Assembly: GCA_947561395.2 (NCBI GenBank)
Contig: OX387188.1
Coordinates: 41,473,942-41,537,941, forward strand
DNA: 64,000 bases
Source: Buxus sempervirens
Lineage: Eukaryota > Streptophyta > Magnoliopsida > Buxales > Buxaceae
Reading direction: 5' to 3'
Position 1 is the stretch's first letter. The number at the start of each line of letters is the position of its first letter. Under the pieces are notes generated by a model. The model was not told where the DNA came from. It worked only from the letters and a program-made list of their open reading frames with translations, and did no database searches. The translations under genes were made by a program, and so were the position numbers. Of this stretch, positions 1 to 11,735 are shown piece after piece.

Positions 1-931
1 GAATGTCGTCGGCGTGCAGACCCTTCTTAGTTCCGCTGGGAATTCCAGAAAACATAATAGCATCCTCAACTTTGCTGTGATCAAGCCCAAGAAGATGCCC
101 GATTTCATGTAGCGCCACAGTCTCCAAGTCGAATGCACCCGGGACCGCCCCATTCGCCCATGTCTCGTCTGCATCGTAATGAAACCTTCCATCAGTGGGT
201 GCAAAAGCATGAGCCAGAGTCCCCCCAGGCCCGTCGAACGGGCTTCCGTCTCCATGATTACCACGGTGGAAGCTGATCTTGATGTCTGCAGCCATATAGT
301 TCTGAATTTGCTGGAACGTGAAGTGGGTCGCCCTCGACCACGTTGCAAAGGCTCGAGCGCAAATGGGGCTAATTTCGGCTCGGGTTCCTGGGAGGAATCC
401 GTAGGTGAGTCGAGTTTTAGAAGCCGGCCACCTGGGAGATCCAGGAAAGAATGTGTAATGGGAAACCGCATGGATGGAGCTGGGACGATGGTGGTGCATC
501 GAAGTCGTGCGGTTCACGACGTCCGGGACGCCGCATCTAGGCATTATCATCTTCTCCACAGTCTTGGCGTCTAAGGTCCCGGTGGGGTTCAGTCGGTAAT
601 TAATCTGGTATGTCTTGAGGGCAGACTCCAACTGATCATCGAAATCGTCATCGTCTGCATGAGCGGAGTTGGAGTTGTTGGAATGGTGATAGCTTAGATA
701 TCCAAATCTTTCCAGATACCTTTTGAGGTCGTGCAGTCCTTTCACCTTCTCTCCTTTGTGGCATCCCTGCAAATTCTTGATAAAGTCAAAAGGTTTGGGT
801 TTCACGCCACTGGAGTTGGCTGCATTAATGGAATTAGACAAGAGGGGGATGAGGAGGACGAGGAATAAAAAGAAAGGAGAGGGTTTAACTGCCATTGCCG
901 AGTATGGGATTGGGAAAGGCTTTAATTTCAT
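1..931 (-). CDS. Matrix metalloproteinase (plant matrixin), copy 1, 3' end cut by window edge
   Basis: Intronless gene for a secreted zinc endopeptidase of the plant matrixin (M10) family, acting in the cell wall or apoplast. The frame is open from the ATG at 931 to the left edge, so the last few residues lie outside the window. It contains a signal peptide, a peptidoglycan-binding-like propeptide, the cysteine switch PRCGVPD and the zinc site HEIGHLLGLDH. It is almost identical to the complete copy at 24,232-25,191 (offset 24,260). Visible differences include Pro instead of Asp in the segment xGSPRWPA and Gln instead of Glu in FQxIQ. The second Met (near 895), which begins MAVKPSPFFLFLL, is the more likely start because a TATA box lies only 26 bp upstream of the first ATG. 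No disabling change is seen in the visible part. Confidence 0.9.
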   Translation of the reverse strand, partial: MKLKPFPIPYSAMAVKPSPFFLFLVLLIPLLSNSINAANSSGVKPKPFDFIKNLQGCHKGEKVKGLHDLKRYLERFGYLSYHHSNNSNSAHADDDDFDDQLESALKTYQINYRLNPTGTLDAKTVEKMIMPRCGVPDVVNRTTSMHHHRPSSIHAVSHYTFFPGSPRWPASKTRLTYGFLPGTRAEISPICARAFATWSRATHFTFQQIQNYMAADIKISFHRGNHGDGSPFDGPGGTLAHAFAPTDGRFHYDADETWANGAVPGAFDLETVALHEIGHLLGLDHSKVEDAIMFSGIPSGTKKGLHADDI

Positions 932-1698
932 TCTTAGTTGTTAATTATCGGGTCTCTATTTATACACTTTCAGAGGGAAGATTAATTGACCAGAGGTGAT
1001 GACAAGTCTTCTTGTTTGTAGAAGAAAAACACGCCTTGGAGTAAGTCTCACGTCAGAAAACTCGCCAGAAATTGTAAGGAAGAATTGTAAAAAGGAACAC
1101 TTCAAAAGAGGAATCTAATAAAGGCTAAGTGCCAATTCTTTGTAGCTTTCCGGGAAGGAAATGCCTCAGTATTCGATGCAAAAGACCGAAGTCCTGCGGG
1201 TTCATTTGTGATGATGTATAAACGTTTCCTACTCCAACACAATCGATGGTCCGAAGACGAACCACGTTTCGGTTTAAATGGACCGCCTTGTGAGTAGTAA
1301 TTTTTTTTCTTTTTTTATGGGGAAAATAGAAAAATAATAATAATTTTTTCTGCTTTCCTCATTAAAAAAAAGGCAAATTGAGGTTAAATGATTGCGAAAA
1401 GTGACCAAAGGTTACTTGTTTTACGGCACACTTTTTCTCTAATTGGACCATATATCGGACATTGGGTTGTATAGAAAGTATGATGGTTGAACCCAAGGGC
1501 ATACTAGATGGCTGGACCATGGATAGACAGCCCAGCATAATTTATGCCAAGTCCAAGTCATGCGATTTGGACTGTTAGGCGTGCCGCGTGTCGACTGAGC
1601 CCTAAATAAGAAGACCATCAACCTTCTCGTTCCAACGTGTTGCTGCAGTTTCCTGCGGGGAAAGGTCAAAAGGCAAAAAGGCCGTGGCGACTGAGGAC
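932..1698 (-). promoter_or_regulatory. Upstream region of MMP copy 1, shared with MMP copy 3
   Basis: This region lies 5' of the minus-strand MMP. A TATAAATA box reads on the minus strand at 957-964. The sequence matches 25,192-25,960 upstream of MMP copy 3 with scattered substitutions and small indels, and its first 300 bp also match 18,768-19,075 upstream of MMP copy 2. The match to block B ends at 1,698, where the tubulin inverted repeat begins. Confidence 0.6.
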
Positions 1699-3928
<2,230 letters not shown>

Positions 3929-4161
3929 ATTCGGCTTCCTTAGGGGCTGCCGTGAGAGCTGCTCATGGCTGGATTTGCAATAAAAACAATAGCTTCATGC
4001 CCATCTCAAGAATGTACAAGGGAAAATTGGAAAAAACCGGTCTCGGTTATAAGCTTTCAATGACATCCAGTGAGCCTCAACTGCTTGCTAAGTACACCTT
4101 ATTGATGAAGAAGAGAATGGAAATAGAGAATCACCTTGTCACGAAATTGGGGCGATGGTGA
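3929..4161 (+). pseudogene. Captured last exon of a xylulose kinase gene
   Basis: The exon follows an acceptor at 3,927-3,928 and reads to a TGA at 4,159-4,161. The peptide contains SLGAAVRAAHGWICNKNNSF, then KGKLEKTG, and ends LLMKKRMEIENHLVTKLGRW. This is the C-terminal end of plant/animal-type xylulokinase (FGGY sugar kinase), which phosphorylates D-xylulose to feed the pentose phosphate pathway. No upstream kinase exons (ATP or sugar-binding parts) occur in the window, so it is a fragment sitting in the loop of the tubulin inverted repeat. The exon itself has no stop or frameshift. The following 380 bp look like 3' UTR or flank. Confidence 0.8.
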
Positions 4162-4558
4162 AATTTATAGATGACCAGAGCCTGCAATAAGGTACCTAAC
4201 CTCCTAAGATTTAGTGGACTGGTCGATCATGCTATGGATATCCATGAACTGTGCAAAGCAGATAATAAAAATATTTCTCATGTGCTGAGAAATTGTAGGG
4301 TACCTTACATAAATTTTTCAGTCAGTCCATTCTTAGGCGGTTGTATAATGTCAAGAATAGAACACATTCAGTTTATGGATTACCTTGGAATGTGCTTTTT
4401 GTATTTGCTTTGTGGATTATTTGGTTAAGTAGAAAGAAATTTGTTTTCTGAAGAAACATAATCACTTCACATGTTAATATTGATAATATTCTTAAGAAGG
4501 AATCTTAGTTTATTGAGGTTAAACTTGACAAAAATGCAGGGAAATGAGGTATATCAAG
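4162..4558 (+). other. Sequence downstream of the xylulokinase exon
   Basis: Probable 3' UTR or flanking DNA carried with the xylulokinase exon. The ORF within it has no family resemblance that I recognise. Confidence 0.3.
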
Positions 4559-4800
4559 TGGAGTCCGCCTAGAGGAGGATGGATTTGACCCAATAGATGG
4601 GAGTTGTATTACAAACCCAGGAAGATCAGGAATTGGTGAGGTATTAAGGGATGCATGAGGTGAATGGAAGAGTGGATTGCATCTAGCATGAGAGCAAGGT
4701 TGTAGAAGGGCGGAAGCTTACATAGATTCTACGTCTTGTATTCAAACGTTGAGAGAGGAATTGGGCGATCTTGACCCCAACCATGCTCTAATTACTGATA
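4559..4800 (+). pseudogene. Decayed RNase H-like domain of a LINE (RVT_3 type)
   Basis: Read across frames, the sequence gives WSPPRGGW and then DGSCITNPGRSGIGEVLRDA, a stop, and GEWKSGLHLA. This matches the start of the RNase H domain found at the 3' end of plant LINEs (pattern: LNVDGS, G.GGV.RD..G.W). Stops and a frameshift show that it is dead. It lies between the xylulokinase exon and the tubulin 3' end, in the loop of the inverted repeat. Confidence 0.6.
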
Positions 4801-5484
4801 TAAGTGCATTGTTATAGTCAAGGTTTACTGTTTCAGTGCCGCCCATCAGTCAAAACGAAATTTCGGTGGCACGCCGCCGGCGTGTCGTCGAAACGCATGT
4901 CCAATAAACCGATCACAATGACAGATTCCATTATTTAAAAAAAAAATGGTTAATCACAATGACAGTTCTTGCTGTAAATGATTGTAGGTGACCCGGACAA
5001 TACCTTGAAAGGATTTTTCGCTAGCATGATAAATCTATTTTTTCAACATTCGCCTTGGTCCCACTTAAGTCTTATAAGTTAGGTAGAAAATCAAGATCGG
5101 AACATGCCTGGATGCATGATCGCTCCCACAATGACTGTTCCTCTGTTAAAATGCAAAAGGCATCAGCAGATGGCATTACTTACATTGATTGACGGTTTCC
5201 ATAAAGTAAAGATTGTTCACGAATGCCACCAATATCTACTGGAGATACTAAAATTGCAGTCAATAATATAGGGATCATCAAATCACTGAACAATCCGATG
5301 TATTGACGACAAAGGTAAATTCAAAACGGTAATGCATTTCCACGAACGTGAAAATACTAACATATCACCACGAACACAGAAAGAGACTAAAAAACCAGTA
5401 CATCCAAACCCAACAACCATAATACGGAGAGGCGGGTAAGCATATAAGGGAAGAAACTAACAGAAACTTAGCTTTAACTGCTGA
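4801..5484 (-). other. 3' flank and 3' UTR of the minus-strand tubulin pseudogene
   Basis: Non-coding DNA directly downstream, on the minus strand, of the tubulin stop codon at 5,485-5,487. The part nearest the stop is presumably tubulin 3' UTR. The junction with the RNase H fragment cannot be placed exactly. Confidence 0.35.
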
Positions 5485-7135
5485 TCACTCGTACTCTTCT
5501 CCATCACCTCCAGCAGACTCCGCACCAACCTCTTCATAATCCTTCTCCAAGGCAGCAAGATCCTCGCGTGCTTCAGAGAATTCTTCTTCCTCCATGCCCT
5601 CACCAACATACCAGTGCACAAAAGCACGCTTAGCATGCATGAGGTCAAACTCGTGATCAATGCGACCGAACACCTCAGCAACACTGGTGGAGTTGGAGAT
5701 CATGCAGGCAGCTCTCTGCACCTTGGCAAGGTCACCTCCAGGAACAACAGTTGGAGGTTGGTAGTTGATACCGCACTTGAACCCAGTAGGACACCAATCA
5801 ACAAACTGAATGGTACGCTTAGTCTTGATGGTGGCCACAGCAGCATTCACATCCTTGGGCACAACATCACCTCGATACATCAGACAACAAGCCATATATT
5901 TGCCGTGGCGTGGATCACATTTAGCCATCATCCCCTCCTCCCATCGTCTTGTCACTAGGCATTTGGCCATCAGGCTGTGATGGAAAGGTAGATTTTAGTG
6001 TGCACAATTATAATTAAAAATAACAAATAGTGAGCAATGTTAAGAACATTAGATGTTTGCAGCCTTAATTAGCATGATGTTTCAACCACAATTGCATCTC
6101 TTCCACTCTCTGGACAGCAGATTTTATAGGAACTTGTTCGAATGAGATCTATCTATCTGGCTAAAATTCGAAATAATGCTACTTGAACGCTTCTCATGGA
6201 AGAGATCTCATTTGAACGCGTTGGAATGTTTAAATGAAATCTTGAAGAGTGAAAGCAATATAAGAGATGAATACATATATTAAATAGAAAATTTTATTTG
6301 TAAAGCCAAATGATCCTCCACAATATCAAAATAAAAAAGGGCATAAGAATTGATCTAGCTTAGTGAGTGATGAGAGATTAGGATGCATTGTGACGCTCAA
6401 GCAAACTTGTAAATTAGAAACATAAATCGAGAAAATAAAATGTAATTAGTGAAATTACGACTAATCTTCTAGCAGATATGATGCAGACTAACATTAAAAT
6501 AAAGAGTGAAACATAAAAAGAATAAATCCAAATGCATAAGGAGTTGCATGGATTTCGATGAAAAGAATAGGGAAGAATTTAGACAGATCTGAGGAATCTT
6601 GCAGATCTAATGCAGAAATTAGAACAGAATCTGCACCAACAGCATATAACTGCCATTTCATCCAGTTTCCATGGAATTCAGGCGAAATAGTCCTATAACT
6701 CCATAGATGTGAAACAAAAAAAAAAAGGAAATGCATATCCGCATAGATCTAACAAAATCATTTGAGAAAATCCATAACTCTGTCGAATGTCGATCTAGAA
6801 AGATCAATCCATTTTACAGCAAATCATGCCTTTTCAAGAGCATCTCTGATGAAGATCAGAACAAATAAAAGCATCAAAGCTTAGATCCAGGGAGATCTCA
6901 CAAAAAACACGGCATACAGATATGAATGGACATCAACAAAGAAAAAAACAAAAATATCGAAAATAAAAATGACGCAAAGTAAAGGAGAAAAGCAGAGAAA
7001 CACAGAGAAGATAAGAAATGGTTCGGATCATCAGAGCATTACCTGAATGCCATACTCGAGGCAGTAAAGTTCCCAGCATGCATTTCCGACCTGGATACCG
7101 GCCTGACCGATGTGAATCGAAATGCACTCTCTCAT
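5485..7135 (-). pseudogene. Alpha-tubulin pseudogene with internal deletion and frameshift
   Basis: On the minus strand, exon 1 (7,135-7,043) and intron 1 match the left arm. Exon 2 starts at 5,974. After the GGGGATGATG of exon 2, at 5,926-5,931, the sequence jumps to the last coding part, [16 protein letters not shown], and runs through [20 protein letters not shown] and [19 protein letters not shown] to the stop at 5,485. About 265 residues (roughly 47-312) are missing, including most of the GTPase domain. ATGATG is shared by both breakpoints. The join is out of frame: from exon 1 the frame reads GGGDDG and then TAA. A 161-codon ORF can be opened from an internal ATG at 5,970 but encodes only the C-terminal domain. 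The C-terminus ends EEYE, with Tyr next to last rather than last as is usual for alpha-tubulin. Confidence 0.93.
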
Positions 7136-7513
7136 TTTCGCAGAGAAAGAGATAGGGCCGGCAAGAATCGAACGGGAGGAGAAAGAAAACAATCAAAGCA
7201 AACGGAAGATGAGCGTTTATCAAGACGCCCTCCTATTAGAAGTAAATCTTGAAATCTTGAAACCTCTGCTGCTCGAGGGAAGGGAAGGATGAAATCTTGA
7301 AATCTTGGCAAATGAGTTTTGGAGGGAGATTTTTTAGGGGAGTCGAAAACTGGTTTTCGACTGTTAACGTTCCGTTAAGAGTCGTCCGTTCCCCGGTTCG
7401 CACGGGCTGTCGGAACCTCATTTAGCGCAAATGAGTTTTGGTGGACACGCGGCGCCCATCCAGCAGGGGTTCACGGCAGGGGTGTAGATTGAGGATGCAT
7501 AGAAAGTGAACTG
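5926..7513 (-). repeat. Right arm of the 1,588-bp inverted repeat
   Basis: Reverse complement of 1,699-3,286 with about 8 mismatches and no indel. The inner edge falls exactly on the tubulin deletion breakpoint. The outer edge (7,513) is where homology to block B resumes, 200 bp upstream of the WD40 ATG. Confidence 0.95.
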
Positions 7514-7712
7514 ACTTTTCTCCCCCTTTTTGTTTTTTCCTTTTGCGGTTTTTCTTCCCCCCTCGCCTCGGGACTGGTATGTACGTCTTCAATCTTCATA
7601 CTCCTTTTGGGAATACAAATCGTCTGCCATGTTTCTCTTCTTCCCTTCACCCTCTCTATAAATCTCTCGACACCCATGTAATCTTATCTCTCTATTTATT
7701 GTGCTTGAAGAT
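7514..7712 (+). promoter_or_regulatory. Short upstream region of WD40 copy A with TATA box
   Basis: TATAAA lies at 7,657-7,662, about 50 bp before the ATG, in a CT-rich leader. The same 199 bp precede WD40 copy B (32,242-32,440; TATAAA at 32,385). In copy A everything further upstream is the tubulin inverted-repeat arm, whose own truncated 5' region faces away from this gene. Confidence 0.6.
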
Positions 7713-8987
7713 ATGGGAATTGTGCCATGTCCTTTAACTTGTCATCACTCTGAAAAAGAATCTCAATCCCTCTCTAACCATCTTCACTCAGAGTCAACTT
7801 CCCTCTCCTCCCAATCAAGTCTACCATCTGTTCCTTCCCTCACCTCACAATCCCCACAACAAGATGACCAACAGAGCAGCAACACGCACCAACACTGCAT
7901 CTCCACCCTCAAAGCTCATTCCGCACACGTATTCTCCCTCGCCATCTCCGAGGATTTCCTCTACAGCGGTTCTTCCAACAAAGAGATTCGAGTATGGAGT
8001 CGTGACCAGCAATCCGCATGGGCTCACGATATGCCGCACAACAATATCTTAGCCATTGGGGATGGAGCGGTTAAGTCACTGGTGGTTTCTGGTTATAAAC
8101 TAATCAGCGCTCACCAGGATCACAAGATCCGTGTGTGGCGAATCCATCCTGATGATGGGACCAACCACCGAAGATACAAGCTCCTGGCTACCCTTCCAAC
8201 GCTCACTGATCGTGTTCTTAGATTCCTCCCGCCCAAGAACCATGTCCAGGTCCGTCGGCACAAGAAATGCACCTGGGTTCACCATGTCGACACCATATCC
8301 GCACTGGCTTTGTCCAAAGACAGCTCCCTTCTCTACTCCGTTTCATGGGATCGATCAATCAAAATCTGGCGAACATCAGACTTCAGATGTTTGGAGTCAG
8401 TTGCAGGCGCACACGACGATGCCATCAATGCTTTGGCCTTGTCCAACGATGGTTATGTCTATACTGGTTCTGCTGACAACAAAATTAAGGTGTGGAGGAA
8501 GCACCCAGGAGACAGAAAGCATTCACTCGTGGATACACTGGAGGAACACAAGTCTGCTGTAAACGCTTTGGCACTTAGTACTGATGGGTCTGTGCTGTAT
8601 TCGGGTGCATGCGATCGATCGATTGTTGTTTGGGAGAAAGATGGTAGAATTGAAGAAGGCGGTGGTCACATGGTGGTTGTGGGTGCACTTAGGGGTCACA
8701 CCAAGGCGATCTTGTGCTTGGCAGTGGTGGCGGATTTGATCTGCAGTGGATCAGCAGATAGAACTGTAAGAATTTGGAGGAGAGGCGTTGTGAGAAGATA
8801 TTCATGTCTCACTGTATTGGAAGGACATACGGGCCCCGTCCAGTGCTTGACTACGGCTATTGATAAAAATGATTACTCAAGTTGCTCTACTGGATCATCA
8901 TCGACACCATCATCTTCTTATCTTGTTTACAGTGGTAGTTTGGACTGTTACGTTAAGGTTTGGCGGATTTCGGTTTCCGGTTTTTAG
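7713..8987 (+). CDS. JINGUBANG-like WD40 repeat protein, copy A
   Basis: Intronless, 424 aa from ATG 7713. The frame is open four codons upstream but has no earlier ATG. It has a Ser/Gln-rich N-terminus of about 70 residues, then seven WD40 blades, e.g. ISTLKAHSAHVFSLAISEDF, SWDRSIKIWRTSDF, GSADNKIKVW and GSLDCYVKVWRI. The segment LPTLTDRVLRFLPPKNHVQV followed by RRHKK is a signature of the plant JINGUBANG (JGB) subfamily, whose founding member restrains pollen germination and tube growth through a TCP factor. Intronless structure and length fit that family. The copy at 32,441 differs at about 9 residues. The reading frame is intact, but the native upstream promoter has been replaced by tubulin-derived DNA. 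A role in this species is inferred from the family only. Confidence 0.9.
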   Translation: MGIVPCPLTCHHSEKESQSLSNHLHSESTSLSSQSSLPSVPSLTSQSPQQDDQQSSNTHQHCISTLKAHSAHVFSLAISEDFLYSGSSNKEIRVWSRDQQSAWAHDMPHNNILAIGDGAVKSLVVSGYKLISAHQDHKIRVWRIHPDDGTNHRRYKLLATLPTLTDRVLRFLPPKNHVQVRRHKKCTWVHHVDTISALALSKDSSLLYSVSWDRSIKIWRTSDFRCLESVAGAHDDAINALALSNDGYVYTGSADNKIKVWRKHPGDRKHSLVDTLEEHKSAVNALALSTDGSVLYSGACDRSIVVWEKDGRIEEGGGHMVVVGALRGHTKAILCLAVVADLICSGSADRTVRIWRRGVVRRYSCLTVLEGHTGPVQCLTTAIDKNDYSSCSTGSSSTPSSSYLVYSGSLDCYVKVWRISVSGF

Positions 8988-9200
8988 TTTTCCCTCTGGT
9001 TTGCTTTCCTTCCTCCTCCAGCGATGCTGTACAAATGGTGAGAACATTATTTTCTTTGCTCTTTTTCTCCCTCTGTTTATGTGTTTAAGCGTGTGCGTGA
9101 GCCTCTTCAGTAATCCTGTCTCTATTCCTGTTTTGAGATGGGTTAGGAAGGTAGGACCGGTGTTTTGATGGTGAAGTCTGAAACTCTCAAAAGAAACGTA
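8988..9200 (+). other. 3' UTR and flank of WD40 copy A
   Basis: T-rich sequence following the WD40 stop. It is nearly identical to 33,716-33,928 and carries no gene. Confidence 0.5.
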
Positions 9201-10407
9201 GGCTCTGATTGGTTCGAGATGAATTGGAATTAGAATTTCCCAATTTAGAATAAATTAGAATTGGACGAAATTAAATTTTTTGTGATTGGATTAATATAGA
9301 ATTGAAATTTAGAATTAGAATTTCATAAAGAATTGAAATTTAAAATTAGAATTTCATAAAGAATTGATTAAAATTCCAATTTTCTTGATTAGTTAAACTT
9401 ATAAAATTCAATTGACTGGTTTTTAGCTTGAACCTCAATATGCATGGAGATTGCGGAACGTGCTGGCCATTAATTTCACCACCAACTCACAAACCATTAG
9501 ACATGACATTTTTCTAAACCATTGATTTCCTAAAACGCCTCATGCTTCACTAATATCAAGAAGAGAGTTCAATCAATATATTAAAAAAAAAAAGAAAGAA
9601 CACTGGTTTTGTTTGCATTGTGGGAAAAAACGGTAGTTTTGTGAAGCACAACAGGGAAAATAAAAAAAAAAAGAAAAAAAAAGAGAGCTAAAACAATTTT
9701 AAAAAACAGCATGAAAAAAAGGGCTCGCAAATGAAAAACAGAGCACATAACATCAACGGAAAAAGAGAGCCTAAGGACGGAAAAAAAACCGCATACAGCA
9801 GTCCGAAAACGAAGAAGATCAAACAAAGGGGAAGATGAAAAAAAAAAGCCAGCACATTGCAACAACCAAAAAGGAAGACCAAGTAAAGGGGAAAAAGAAG
9901 GATAGAGAAAAAGAGAAAGAGAATAGGAAGAGAGAGTACATACCCGTGGGGGTTTGAAGGTATTGTTTGCAGCAAAGACAAAGAGGAAGGGAAGAGAAAG
10001 GTTGCTGCCAAAAAAATACAAAATGACACCTTAGAACAAAACGATGGAGAGAGATTAGGACGGGTAGAAAGAGAAAGGAAGGGGAGAGTACATCCCAAAT
10101 TGCCTTCCGATCATTTGCAGCAATCCAGAAAAAAGGATAGATGTAGAAACTAGAAAGGGAGAGAAAGAAGGGGGAGTGGAGAATACATAATGAAGCACGA
10201 TAGGTTTTTACTTTTTATTTTTTATTGAGTTGCCGTCATGTATCCCGAATTGGGGAATTTGGTAATCTAAAATATAGCTTAAACATAATTCTGCAGAATT
10301 GGGTTATAATTCCAATTTTAATTTTGAAAAATCCAACCAATCAGGAGAATTGGAATTGATCTCCCAATTCCAATTCTTGCCCCCAATTCCCTAAATCAAT
10401 CAGGGCC
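9201..10407. mobile_element. Tourist-like (PIF/Harbinger) non-autonomous element, copy A
   Basis: The left end reads GGCTCTGATTGGTT and the right end, inverted, reads GGCCCTGATTGATT. TTA stands at the right edge (10,408-10,410), and the left edge carries GTA here but TTA in the block B copy. TTA target duplications and GGC-starting inverted repeats are typical of PIF/Harbinger MITEs. Subterminal regions are AATTGG-rich. The interior holds A-rich sequence with long minus-strand ORF shadows rich in Phe/Leu/Ser, and no transposase. It is present at the same site in block B, so it predates the block duplication. Confidence 0.75.
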
Positions 10408-10838
10408 TTAGGTTATTGAGGATTTGTGTCTTTAAATCTAATTAATGGGCGCTTGCTTTTCAACTAAAATGGCGTTTGAGCGTTAGAATAGGTGGTTGAG
10501 GCTGGGAAATTTATCATTTCTGAAAAGGCCCACAAGAGGTTACGAGGGTAACTTTTTGGTAGTCTTTAATCTCTAATAATTTGGAATTTTACATGTTGAG
10601 CATACCAAACACGTAATTAATTATCTTTTCTGTTTAAACAAGGGATTATGAAGTTTCTTATTCTTCTGCTAACTTTGCTTGAAAGAGAATTAAAACATAT
10701 GAGGATTTATATATTTAAAACCTTCTTGGCCTACCACTGTTGGAACACAGGAATCCAAGTCTGCTTTTTCAGACTGGCATTGTAAATTGTATATTTTAAA
10801 TGGGTCGATTTCAAGACTCCCAGGAGACAAAAGGGTAT
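10408..10838. other. Unique flank common to both blocks
   Basis: Non-coding, and matches 35,175-35,606 of block B. It ends with the left target-site copy (10,823-10,838) of the LINE insertion. Confidence 0.5.
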
Positions 10839-11326
10839 CAAATCCAAAAAATAATGGTGCTGCAAAGAAGAAGAAGGAAGAAGTCTACATCAAATGGGAA
10901 AGGCCCAAGGAGATGTGGCACAAGTTGAACGTGGATGGTGCGGCTAGAGGGAGTCCTGGCGAAGCTGCTTTGGGAGCAGTGGTGCAAGACTCAGATGGAA
11001 ATCTTATCGTAGCTATTGCGCACAAGATTGGGATTACAAATGCGGTTGCAGCGGAGGCCCACGCCTTATTGGAAGGGATGAAATTGGCTCTATCTTTAGA
11101 TTGTAAACAATTGGTCATTGAGAGCGATTCAGAAATCATTGTGAATTGTTCGTTGAATAGACTTATTACTCCATGGAGAATTCAGCATCTAATGGAGGAA
11201 GCAAAGCATCTGAGGGGCCTGTTCCAACATGTGCAGATTCGGAAGATTTTTAGAGAAGCAAATAGGGTTGCTGACCAACTTGCAAATCAAGCATTAGATG
11301 AAAGAAATTTCTTTGTTTCTGGATAA
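10839..11326 (+). pseudogene. LINE RNase H (RVT_3) domain, frame intact, 5'-truncated
   Basis: The open frame runs to TAA at 11,324-11,326. It encodes WHKLNVDGAARGSPGEAALG, AEAHALLEGMKLAL, VIESDSEIIVNCS and REANRVADQLANQAL, so all four acidic residues expected of an RNase H fold (DG, AE, SD, AD) are present. Reverse transcriptase and endonuclease are missing. No start codon belongs to the insertion, because the frame extends into host DNA upstream. It is a fragment of ORF2, not a host gene, although the clean frame indicates recent insertion. Confidence 0.85.
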
Positions 11327-11449
11327 GGAATGTTCCTGGAAAAATTAAAGAGTGTTGTATGGATGACTTTTATGGGCGGTCTGTGCCCCCGTATTGTTCC
11401 TGGTTAAGTTTAATAAATTCTCTTTTTGATTAAAAAAAGAAAAAAAAAA
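10839..11449 (+). mobile_element. 5'-truncated LINE insertion with poly(A) tail
   Basis: A 611-bp insertion flanked by perfect 16-bp direct repeats GGAGACAAAAGGGTAT (10,823-10,838 and 11,450-11,465). It ends in an A-rich tail and is absent from block B, where the 16-mer occurs once (35,591-35,606). These are the hallmarks of target-primed reverse transcription of an L1-type element. The content is the 3' RNase H domain only. The insertion is younger than the A/B duplication. Confidence 0.92.
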
Positions 11450-11465
11450 GGAGACAAAAGGGTAT

Positions 11466-11735
11466 AATAAAATCATTCTTTAGGGAGCCAAAAAAGGAGA
11501 TCAGAAAAACTTGTACTCTTCCACCGTACTAAGTTTCCAGGGAAACTTTCTCATTAACTTCCATCAACCTGTATTCAAGGTTGGGTCCAATTATTATTTG
11601 ACTATCCTGTTTTTCACCTCCAAACAGAATTTTTTCCTCTAGACAAATCACCTCAACCAAAAGCTCATTAAAGAAACAGCAACCAAGACATGGATTGTAA
11701 AGGTGACTCTGATCAAATCCGAGAACTGAATTTCC
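11466..11735. other. Right tail of duplicated block A
   Basis: Matches 35,607-35,876. Similarity fades at about 11,735 (block B continues differently from 35,877), which marks the right end of the segmental duplication. Confidence 0.7.

Noticed and set aside
179-574. 131-aa plus-strand ORF (also at 18,021 and inside 24,124-24,834)
   Set aside because: It is the antisense shadow of the MMP coding sequence, repeated because the gene is repeated.
5485-5970. 161-aa ORF as a functional tubulin
   Set aside because: It starts at an internal ATG out of frame with exon 1 and encodes only the C-terminal third, without a GTPase domain.
7676-7681. Start-stop uORF (ATGTAA) before WD40 copy A
   Set aside because: It lies only about 15 bp after the TATA box, so it is probably upstream of the transcription start and not in the mRNA.
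8131-8562. 143-aa ORF inside the WD40 gene (also 32,859-33,290)
   Set aside because: It is an alternative frame of the WD40 coding sequence, with no independent features.
9581-10098. Long minus-strand ORFs rich in Phe/Leu/Ser (also 34,282-34,942)
   Set aside because: They are low-complexity shadows of A-rich interior sequence of the Tourist-like element.
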